5,440 nucleotides of DNA from Fidelibacterota bacterium UBA1134 (GTDB lineage: Bacteria; Fidelibacterota; Marinisomatia; Marinisomatales; S15-B10). The translations under genes and the position numbers were made by a program. Below the pieces are notes generated by a model, which did not search any database, had not been told where the DNA came from, and was given only the letters and a program-made list of their open reading frames with translations. The stretch lies in NCBI GenBank assembly GCA_002311975.1, contig DCAL01000112.1, positions 849 through 6,288 on the forward strand, in the 5' to 3' direction. Of the stretch, positions 1 through 5,440 are shown one piece after another. Numbering within the stretch: position 1 is the stretch's first letter; each line of letters starts with the position of its first letter.

Positions 1-99
1 TCTCTCGGCAAGAGACGACTCAGAGCAGAGACCGCCGCTATTTCAGCAATGACTCTCGTAGATCACTATTTCGCCTTCAGAGGTGAGCATGGCGCATGA
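1..99 (+). CDS. rsmE: 16S rRNA (uracil-1498-N3)-methyltransferase RsmE, C-terminal end (5' truncated)
   Basis: Only the last 32 codons are in the window, in frame 1, ending with TGA at 97-99. The translation begins SLGKRRLRAETAAISAM. This matches the conserved C-terminal motif of RsmE, usually of the form 'LG.RiLRtETA..aal', which forms part of the deep trefoil knot that binds S-adenosylmethionine in SPOUT-class methyltransferases. RsmE methylates N3 of U1498 in 16S rRNA within the assembled 30S subunit. The two other forward frames close at 50-52 and 84-86 and give no recognisable sequence. The stop lies inside the start of hinT (11 shared bases if hinT begins at 89), which suggests one transcript with coupled translation. 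The family call rests on one short motif recalled from known proteins; the reading frame and overlap are seen directly. Confidence 0.82.
   Translation, partial: SLGKRRLRAETAAISAMTLVDHYFAFRGEHGA
79..86 (+). promoter_or_regulatory. Shine-Dalgarno sequence that sets the hinT start
   Basis: AGAGGTGA at 79-86 complements the 3' end of 16S rRNA. Its AGAGG core ends five bases before the ATG at 89. A GTG at 83 in the same frame lies inside this element and has no purine-rich stretch of its own upstream, so ATG 89 is the better start. The element is inside the last codons of rsmE. Confidence 0.7.
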
Positions 100-436
100 T
101 TGTCTCTTCTGCAGGATGATCAATGGTGAAATCGCCACCGATGTCGTTTTTGAAGATGATGACGTCTTCGCTTTCAATGATATCAATCCACAGGCGCCGC
201 ACCACGTGCTGATAGTTCCGAAGAAACATATCTCTACGCTTAACGATTTGTCCGAAAATGATCACACTCTTGTGGGTAAAGTTACGTTCGCCGCCGCGAA
301 GATTGCGGCGGATCTCGGCATAGCAGAACCGGGATACCGGACAGTGTTTAACTGCAATGCCGATGCAGGACAGGCGGTGTTCCATATTCATTTACATCTT
401 CTGGGAGGGCGCAGGATGACTTGGCCGCCCGGATGA
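89..436 (+). CDS. hinT: HIT-family purine nucleotide phosphoramidase (HinT/HINT1-like)
   Basis: A complete 115-residue protein, the usual length for a HinT. It should be a cytoplasmic homodimer that hydrolyses adenosine 5'-phosphoramidates and acyl- or aminoacyl-adenylates to AMP; this activity is known for the family and was not tested here. The histidine triad is HIHLHLL at residues 99-105, with His101 in the place of the catalytic nucleophile. Before it come N88 and GQ (94-95), which contact nucleotide phosphate in HINT1. The N terminus has CLFC (residues 5-8), which with His residues forms a zinc site in part of the family. The segment PHHVLIVPKKHIS (37-49) is the typical core strand. The protein ends WPPG, exactly as in HINT1. 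Alternative start: GTG at 83, adding two residues. It overlaps rsmE upstream, and 110 bases separate it from smc. There is no sign of damage. Confidence 0.95.
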   Translation: MAHDCLFCRMINGEIATDVVFEDDDVFAFNDINPQAPHHVLIVPKKHISTLNDLSENDHTLVGKVTFAAAKIAADLGIAEPGYRTVFNCNADAGQAVFHIHLHLLGGRRMTWPPG

Positions 437-447
437 TAGAAAACTCT

Positions 448-466
448 AAAGCGCGGGAGAGCTTTT
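448..466 (+). other. Weak hairpin in the hinT-smc gap
   Basis: AAAGC (448-452) and GCTTT (461-465) form a five-pair stem around an eight-base loop, and one more T follows. It sits 12 bases after the hinT stop. The stem is short and AT-rich at its base, and the T run is only four bases, so it is a poor intrinsic terminator. It could slow RNA decay or attenuate transcription. The purine-rich GGGAGAG that could serve the small frame at 471 spans the loop and the first base of the right arm, so folding might affect its use. That last point is inference. Confidence 0.25.
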
Positions 467-470
467 CAGC

Positions 471-542
471 ATGACACCTCACTCATCAGACAGATTGTTC
501 ATTACTCTGGCTGACGCCGTCCGTCCGGAGAAGAAGCGCTGA
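471..542 (+). CDS. Possible small ORF (23 codons) coupled to smc; function unknown
   Basis: This short frame runs from ATG 471 to TGA 540-542 and encodes 23 residues beginning MTPHSSDRLFITLADAV and ending in a basic RPEKKR. I do not recognise it. In favour: a purine-rich GGGAGAG at 455-461 lies nine bases before the ATG, and the stop falls only four bases before the smc start, which otherwise lacks a well-placed Shine-Dalgarno. Terminating ribosomes could therefore reinitiate on smc. Against: frames this short occur often by chance, there is no signal peptide or membrane segment, and no conservation can be judged. It could be a leader peptide, or merely untranslated spacer. Confidence 0.25.
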   Translation: MTPHSSDRLFITLADAVRPEKKR

Positions 543-546
543 GCCG

Positions 547-3500
547 ATGTATATCTCCGAACTCAGAATGCAAGGTTTCAAGTCCTTCGCCAAGAAGGAA
601 AAACTCCATTTTGGCGAGGGTATCACCGCTATTGTGGGACCCAACGGCTGCGGCAAAACGAATATTGTAGATGCGGTGAGGTGGGTACTCGGTGAGCAGA
701 AGTACAGCATGCTGCGCGGCAAGAAGATGGAGGATATCATTTTCAGCGGCTCAGAATCGAAGAAGGCGTTGGGCGTCTGTGAAGTGAACCTTACCGTCCA
801 CAACGATAAAGGGAAACTGCCGATTGATTATACGGATGTGGAGATCACGCGCCGAATTTTCAGGAGTGGCGAGAGTGAATACATGATCAACCGGACGCGG
901 TGCCGTCTGAAAGATATACACAATCTTTTCGTTGATACTGGCATGGGAGCGGGCGCTTATTCTGTTATCGAACTGAAGATGATTGAAGACATCCTCAGCG
1001 AAAACACGGACGACAGGAGACGGATGTTTGAAGAAGCAGCCGGCATAAACAGGTACAAACATCAGCGAAGATCGACGTTGCTCAAGATCGAAGCGACAAC
1101 CGCAGACATCAACAGGGTAAACGACATCATCGCTGAAGTTGACGGCAAAGTGAACTCCTTGAGACTGCAGCTCAAACGTTATGACCGTCACGCCAAATTG
1201 ATTGACAAACTTCAGCAGAAGGAGCTCGAGAGAGCTTTTTTCCAGCGTCAGGAAATCAGAGCATCTCTGGAGCCTCTCGTCAAGAGTGTCGAGCAGTTGA
1301 CCCGCAAGCGCTCCATCGGTGCGCAAGGGGAGAAAGTCCACGAATCATCATTGGAACAGATGCGGCTGGCTTATAAGAGTCAACAGTCAGAATTGAGCTC
1401 GATGCAGCAGAAATTGGATGAACTTTCTGAAGGCAGACTACTCGCCAACAACCGCATTCTGGTAATCGCTGAGCAAGTGAAGAGTGCTGAAAAAACCGTC
1501 GAGCGTCTTTCTGTAGAGAAATATGAGCTGCAAGAGAAGATTGGCGCGCAGGAATTCAACATCAGCGAACTTGAGGTTGAGATGCAAAACTTTGCTCCCA
1601 GAATTGAAGAAAAGGAGCGCCAATATTCCTCGAAGCGGGCGGAGTTTGAGGAGAGTGACGAAAATTACCGCAAGACTGAGGAGAATCTCCAGCGTCTCAG
1701 TTCGCATCACATCGATCACCTAAGGAAACTTAATGACCTGCGCTCTCTTCTGGAGAGGACAGAGCAGTCTCTGAATGAGAAGGGTACGCATCTGGAAACA
1801 CTCCAATCGGATGCTGACGAAGCTGAGATGGAGAAAGAGAAGCTGGCCGGGCAGCAGAAGGGTTGTCTGAATAAGCGCAAGGATGTTAAGAAAAGCATTG
1901 CTGAAGAACGGAAAGCCATCGAAAAGCTCGATGATGAAATTCAGACTCTCCATTCTGTGCGGCACGACCTGACCCTTGAGTTTCACAATATCGCAAATCA
2001 GGTAGAAAGTCTTGAATCGCAGCGCCAGTTCTACAGTGAAATCTTGGAAAGTAAGGAGGGATACCCTTCCGGAATTCGGCATGTGCTCAATCATCTGGAT
2101 GACTATCCGTCCGTTCTCGGGAGTGTTGCCGATCTGATGAAGGTCGATCAGAAGTACCTCTCAGCCTTGGAAGCCAGTCTTGGACTGAAAGCGAAGTATC
2201 TTGTGTCCCAATCAAGGGAGGCGGCCTATGCCGTGCTGGATGACATTAGAGAACAGAAGCTTGGCAATGTGGCAATCATCCCTCTCGACAGTGTGCCGCA
2301 ACGCCCGTCCCGGGGAGGGAAACCGCCCACCGGCAAGGGAGTCATCGCCCAGGCCACCGATGTGATCGAGACAGAGAAATCTGTGGCGCCGCTGATCAGT
2401 TTTCTCTTCGGCGATCTTACACTGGTGCAAGATTCTGACGCTGCCGAGCGGTTGCGAAAATCGAAGGGCTTTTCGGGCAGCATCGCTGATCTGTCGGGCC
2501 GCTACTATGAGAGTACCGGTGCTATTTCCAGCATTGACTCCCAGAAGGAAGTGAGCCTCCTAGGGAGAAAAGAAAAAGTGAAGGAACTGGATGCCGCCAT
2601 TGATCGGCTTGTCAGCAAGGGTAACAAAGTTCAGGAAAATGTACGAAAAGCAGACGAAGAACTTTCATCGAGCGAAGACAGACATCAGGCTGCGTCCGGC
2701 GAGTTGAGTGCGAATATTGATGCACTCTCTGAAGTGGAGAAGGAGATCAGCCGCAATGAGTACATGATATCACAGACTTTGTACGCCCTGAAAGCCATGA
2801 CTCATCAGATAGTCTCCACAAGACAGGATATTCTTGGATTGGAGAAATCTTCGGACAAGATGACGCCTCAACTGTATGACTTGGAGACTCAGGAGAAAAA
2901 CTACGAGAGCAATATTACATCGGCACGGGAATTTCTGGAGGAGGTGAAGAGTGATCGTGAAGAGAGGAATTCAGCGATTCAGGAAGTCCGTTTTGAGCTG
3001 ATCGGTATTGAGAATGAGAGAGAGACTCTGGGCTACCGGAAAGAGGCGGCGCGAAACAGTATTGATGAAATGGAGAAGAAGATCGTTCATTTGACTGAAG
3101 AGACTTCGCGTCTGAAGGGCGAGATGGTACGGATGGATAACGAGAAAAAAGGGGAAGCGAAGAGACTGGATAAATTGAATGCGAAGTACAAAAAGGGAAT
3201 ATCTGTAAAAGAGCTGAAGGAGGAGGCGTTTCACGAAACTTTCCGGGAGATAGAGAAAACTGAGCGGCAGATCAGGGAGGAGCAGAAAGAACGGGAGAAA
3301 CTGGGGGAAGAGGTGAAAAGGATGGAACTGCAGGTGGCTGATTATGGAGGTCAGATCGAGTTAATCGAGAGCCGTATCCGCGAGAAGTACCGCTCGGATT
3401 TGCCGCAGGCCCCGGTCGTTTCCGGCTCAATAGAAGACCTTGCGTTTGAGATTGACAGAATTGAACGCAGTATTGAAAAGATCGGCCCCATCAACATGGC

Positions 3501-4074
3501 GGTAAAGGACGAATATTGTGAAGAAAACGAGCGACTGAAATTCCTGCAGAAGCAACTGACCGATCTCTTGCGATCAGAGACGAGCCTGATGGAGGCCATG
3601 AGCCGCATCGACAAAGCTGCCAGAAATCAGTTTCTTGAGACTTTTCACAAGATTCGTGACAATTTCAAGGAGACATTCAAACTGTTTTTTGATGGTGGGC
3701 AATCAGACCTCAGCCTCACGGGCGATGACGATCCTCTCGAAGCGACAATCTCTATTTTGGCGAGACCGCCCGGTAAACATACGCGCAACCTCAGAATGTT
3801 ATCTTCCGGTGAAAAGGCACTGACAGCCATCTCGCTTCTGTTTGCAATCTATCTCGTGAAGCCGAGCCCCTTCTGTATCCTTGATGAGGTGGATGCACCT
3901 CTGGATGACAACAACATCAGTAAGTTTACAAAAGTTCTGCAGAAATTCTCCGAGGATACGCAGTTCATTATCGTGACGCATAACAAGCTCACCATGGAGG
4001 CCGCAAAGTGCCTCTATGGTGTGACCATGGCACAGTCGGGCGTCTCCAATATTGTGTCAGTCAAGTTTGACTGA
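547..4074 (+). CDS. smc: Chromosome partition/condensation protein SMC
   Basis: A complete 1175-residue SMC ATPase, the normal family length. SMC dimers, with ScpA and ScpB, form the bacterial condensin that extrudes DNA loops and helps separate sister chromosomes; neither partner is in this window. N-terminal head: Walker A GPNGCGKTN (31-39, Lys37) and Arg57 in the arginine-finger position. The segment around 137-143 reads AYSVIEL, with Glu142 in place of the usual Gln, followed by FEEAAGINRYK. Coiled-coil arms span about 170-500 and 670-975. The hinge, about 505-667, begins YPSGIRHVL and includes GSVADLM (525-531). C-terminal head: signature LSSGEKAL (1085-1092; LSGGE is usual), Walker B ILDEVDAPLDD (1111-1121, Glu1114 catalytic) and switch His1145 in IVTHNK. 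The start at ATG 547 gives the typical MYISELRMQGFKSF opening, and no in-frame alternative start is better. The ribosome site is poor (GGAG at 527-530 is 16 bases away). There is no frameshift. Confidence 0.97.
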   Translation: MYISELRMQGFKSFAKKEKLHFGEGITAIVGPNGCGKTNIVDAVRWVLGEQKYSMLRGKKMEDIIFSGSESKKALGVCEVNLTVHNDKGKLPIDYTDVEITRRIFRSGESEYMINRTRCRLKDIHNLFVDTGMGAGAYSVIELKMIEDILSENTDDRRRMFEEAAGINRYKHQRRSTLLKIEATTADINRVNDIIAEVDGKVNSLRLQLKRYDRHAKLIDKLQQKELERAFFQRQEIRASLEPLVKSVEQLTRKRSIGAQGEKVHESSLEQMRLAYKSQQSELSSMQQKLDELSEGRLLANNRILVIAEQVKSAEKTVERLSVEKYELQEKIGAQEFNISELEVEMQNFAPRIEEKERQYSSKRAEFEESDENYRKTEENLQRLSSHHIDHLRKLNDLRSLLERTEQSLNEKGTHLETLQSDADEAEMEKEKLAGQQKGCLNKRKDVKKSIAEERKAIEKLDDEIQTLHSVRHDLTLEFHNIANQVESLESQRQFYSEILESKEGYPSGIRHVLNHLDDYPSVLGSVADLMKVDQKYLSALEASLGLKAKYLVSQSREAAYAVLDDIREQKLGNVAIIPLDSVPQRPSRGGKPPTGKGVIAQATDVIETEKSVAPLISFLFGDLTLVQDSDAAERLRKSKGFSGSIADLSGRYYESTGAISSIDSQKEVSLLGRKEKVKELDAAIDRLVSKGNKVQENVRKADEELSSSEDRHQAASGELSANIDALSEVEKEISRNEYMISQTLYALKAMTHQIVSTRQDILGLEKSSDKMTPQLYDLETQEKNYESNITSAREFLEEVKSDREERNSAIQEVRFELIGIENERETLGYRKEAARNSIDEMEKKIVHLTEETSRLKGEMVRMDNEKKGEAKRLDKLNAKYKKGISVKELKEEAFHETFREIEKTERQIREEQKEREKLGEEVKRMELQVADYGGQIELIESRIREKYRSDLPQAPVVSGSIEDLAFEIDRIERSIEKIGPINMAVKDEYCEENERLKFLQKQLTDLLRSETSLMEAMSRIDKAARNQFLETFHKIRDNFKETFKLFFDGGQSDLSLTGDDDPLEATISILARPPGKHTRNLRMLSSGEKALTAISLLFAIYLVKPSPFCILDEVDAPLDDNNISKFTKVLQKFSEDTQFIIVTHNKLTMEAAKCLYGVTMAQSGVSNIVSVKFD

Positions 4075-4114
4075 TTAGAATACTGTCTCTCACGAAATAC
4101 TGATCCCTCACGCA

Positions 4115-4134
4115 CGGGTGTTGCGTCTAACCCG
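4115..4134 (+). other. Inverted repeat after smc, possible weak terminator
   Basis: CGGGT (4115-4119) pairs with ACCCG (4130-4134) around a ten-base loop, 41 bases after the smc stop. No T run follows, so it is not a standard intrinsic terminator. It may mark the 3' end of the smc transcript or be accidental. Confidence 0.2.
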
Positions 4135-4151
4135 GCTGAATTGTATGTTTC
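4121..4151 (+). promoter_or_regulatory. Candidate Bacteroidota-type promoter for the receiver/PEP-synthase gene
   Basis: TTG at 4121-4123 is followed, after 20 bases, by TATGTTTC at 4144-4151. This matches seven-base-rich vegetative promoters of Bacteroidota (TTG, 17-23 bases, TAnnTTTG) except for the last base. It lies in the only intergenic region upstream of the gene at 4267 and would give an untranslated leader of roughly 110 bases. No convincing standard sigma-70 pair was seen here. The match is short, and it matters only if the host has this promoter type. Confidence 0.22.
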
Positions 4152-4171
4152 AGAGGTACCCTTTGCTGAAA
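4148..4171 (+). repeat. Inverted repeat TTTCAG-N12-CTGAAA in the intergenic region
   Basis: Two perfect six-base arms (4148-4153 and 4166-4171) flank a 12-base spacer that contains the palindrome GGTACC. It overlaps the end of the candidate promoter, so it could be an operator or, if transcribed, a hairpin in the leader of the gene at 4267. No regulator can be named. Confidence 0.3.
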
Positions 4172-4266
4172 GGAATTGATGAGAGGACTGCCGAGGGGCT
4201 TGATATCAAATGTGATGGTGTTGGCGGCTAAGACAGAGAGAGATTGAATGAGAGGTTCATAGGTAT

Positions 4267-5440
4267 ATGGTGGAACAATCTGAAGTTGCCGAGTTACGGC
4301 GCTGGGATTACCACGATCTCATGTTGCATCGTGTGCATGAGATTCTTCTGGTGGCGTCACCGTACGACGCCTACATCCTTGAGGAAGACGGCCGGCTGAC
4401 CGAACAGATTCTTTCAGAGTATCTCGGTATGAACCTCAGCTATGCGCCCAGGGTATGGCGCGCCGCCAGTGCCTCGGAAGCCCTTGATATGCTTTCTCAC
4501 CAGCATTATGATGTCATTATTACTCTCCTCAGGATAACCGATATGGATCCCAATGCGTTCGGTCGCCACGTGAAGCAGAGTCATCCCGGCATTCCTGTTA
4601 TTCTGCTTGTCTATGATGTGACCGAAATCAGCCATATCCGCGATCATCTTCAGCCAGAGGCTATTGATAGAATATTCGTCTGGAGCGGCAATGCGAACGT
4701 TTTCCCGGTGATCATCAAGTACATTGAAGACAGACAAAACGTTGCACGCGATATTCAGCGGGGTGATGTGCGGGCAATCATTATTGTTGAGGATAATCCG
4801 CGCTACTATTCCATCATCCTCCCGCTCGTCTATGCAGAGATTCTTTATCACACCAGAGCACTTGTTGACCGCAGTCTTAACGATGCCCATCGGCTTTTAA
4901 GATTGCGTGCTCGTCCGAAGATTCTTTTGGCCACAGATTACGAAGAAGCACAGAAGTATGTTGAGATATGCGGCGAAAATCTCCTCGGCATCATCTCTGA
5001 TGTTCGCTTTCCTCGAGAGGGTAAGAAGGATCCCGACGCCGGTTATCGGCTCATTCAGTGGATCAGGGAAAGGGAGCCGCTCATGCCCATTCTTTTTCAG
5101 TCGTCGAATCTTAATCTTAAGGCGACAGCGGATGAATTAAAGACGACTTTCCTCTACAAACATTCGAAAACATTGATACACGATCTGAGGACCTTCATTA
5201 AGGAGAATTTCGGTTTCGGTGATTTTGTGTTCCGCACTGAAGAGGGCAAGGAAGTAGCCCGTGCCACAACATTTCATGAAATGGAGAAACTGTTGCTGAG
5301 TGTAGCCGACGAATCCATCGTTTATCATGCTACCAGGAATCATTTCTCTAACTGGTTGGCGGCCCGGGGAGAATTCCCCATCGCTTCTCAGGTCAGGCCT
5401 ATTCAGATATCTGATTTTCCGGATGTGCAGACCTTGCGCG
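4267..5440 (+). CDS. Receiver-domain-fused PEP synthase/pyruvate phosphate dikinase-like protein, N-terminal part (3' truncated)
   Basis: 391 codons are visible and the frame is open at the window edge. Residues about 24-140 form a receiver-like fold (HEILLVASPYDAYILEEDG; YDVIITLL; IPVILLVYD), but the acidic pair is missing and Thr86 lies where the phospho-acceptor Asp should be. Residues about 169-315 form a second receiver with intact key residues: acidic pair Glu175-Asp176 (IIIVEDNP), acceptor Asp245 (GIISDVRFP), Ser279/Ser280 (FQSSN) and Lys298 (FLYKHSK). Between its first helix and second strand lies an insertion of about 25-30 residues. The end, YHATRNHFSNWLAARGEFP (354-372), resembles the linker that in this family precedes a PPDK/PEP-synthase ATP-binding domain; that domain would lie past 5440 and is inferred. 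Such enzymes interconvert pyruvate and PEP. The start at ATG 4267 follows an in-frame stop at 4249-4251; GAGAGG (4250-4255) is an 11-base-distant ribosome site. GTG 4270 is an alternative. Confidence 0.8.
   Translation, partial: MVEQSEVAELRRWDYHDLMLHRVHEILLVASPYDAYILEEDGRLTEQILSEYLGMNLSYAPRVWRAASASEALDMLSHQHYDVIITLLRITDMDPNAFGRHVKQSHPGIPVILLVYDVTEISHIRDHLQPEAIDRIFVWSGNANVFPVIIKYIEDRQNVARDIQRGDVRAIIIVEDNPRYYSIILPLVYAEILYHTRALVDRSLNDAHRLLRLRARPKILLATDYEEAQKYVEICGENLLGIISDVRFPREGKKDPDAGYRLIQWIREREPLMPILFQSSNLNLKATADELKTTFLYKHSKTLIHDLRTFIKENFGFGDFVFRTEEGKEVARATTFHEMEKLLLSVADESIVYHATRNHFSNWLAARGEFPIASQVRPIQISDFPDVQTLR

Noticed and set aside
83..391. Reverse-strand frame of about 104 codons covering hinT
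   Set aside because: hinT is unmistakable on the forward strand, and the antisense product has no family features.
751..1341. A 196-codon reverse-strand open frame inside smc
   Set aside because: It lies wholly antisense to the conserved SMC head and arm, has no recognisable domain, and is best explained as a shadow of the smc codon pattern.
4200..4228. TTGATA at 4200-4205 as a sigma-70 -35 element
   Set aside because: At the normal 17-base spacing the -10 position reads GGCGGC, which is not a promoter element.
4145..4231. A 28-codon forward frame between smc and the gene at 4267 (begins MFQRYPLLKGIDERTAEGL)
   Set aside because: No Shine-Dalgarno precedes its ATG, it resembles no family I know, and it overlaps the inverted repeat. 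A chance frame is the simplest reading, although a decayed gene remnant cannot be excluded.
4414..4890. A 158-codon reverse-strand open frame
   Set aside because: It is antisense to the receiver domains of the gene at 4267, whose forward translation carries clear conserved motifs. The reverse product resembles nothing known.
1..5440. CRISPR arrays, tRNA or rRNA genes, insertion sequences, defence genes
   Set aside because: No repeated spacer pattern, tRNA-like fold, transposase or nuclease motif was seen by eye. The window is almost fully occupied by four ordinary forward genes.

Overview
The window reads as chromosomal housekeeping DNA from a bacterium, most likely an uncultured member of the FCB superphylum (Bacteroidota, Chlorobiota, Calditrichota, Marinimicrobia and relatives). 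This placement is an inference from three things. The SMC protein carries the Bacteroidota/Chlorobiota-style 'YSVIEL' segment where most bacteria have a Gln-containing 'GQG' motif. The last gene is a receiver-fused PEP-synthase-like protein of a type I associate with that group. Base composition is close to balanced by eye. Nothing suggests a plasmid, phage or insertion sequence.

Layout, all genes on the + strand. Positions 1-99 are the last 32 codons of rsmE (16S rRNA m3U1498 methyltransferase). It overlaps by 11 bases the complete hinT gene (89-436), which encodes a HIT-family nucleotide hydrolase. A 110-base gap follows, holding a weak hairpin and a possible 23-codon reading frame (471-542) that stops four bases before smc. 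The smc gene (547-4074) encodes a full-length 1175-residue chromosome-condensation ATPase with both head halves, two long coiled-coil arms and a hinge. A 192-base intergenic region (4075-4266) holds two inverted repeats and a possible Bacteroidota-type promoter. The window ends inside a gene starting at 4267, of which 391 codons are seen: a degenerate receiver-like domain, then a second receiver with its key residues intact, then the linker that in this family leads into a pyruvate phosphate dikinase/PEP synthase ATP-binding domain.

rsmE, hinT and smc are close enough to be one transcript for rRNA modification, nucleotide housekeeping and chromosome organisation. The last gene is probably a separate transcription unit, linking a phospho-signal to the pyruvate/PEP node. 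I found no clearly new multi-gene system. The points most worth a second look are the receiver-gated metabolic enzyme with its unusual long insertion, the atypical ATPase and hinge motifs of SMC, and the possible translationally coupled mini-ORF before smc.
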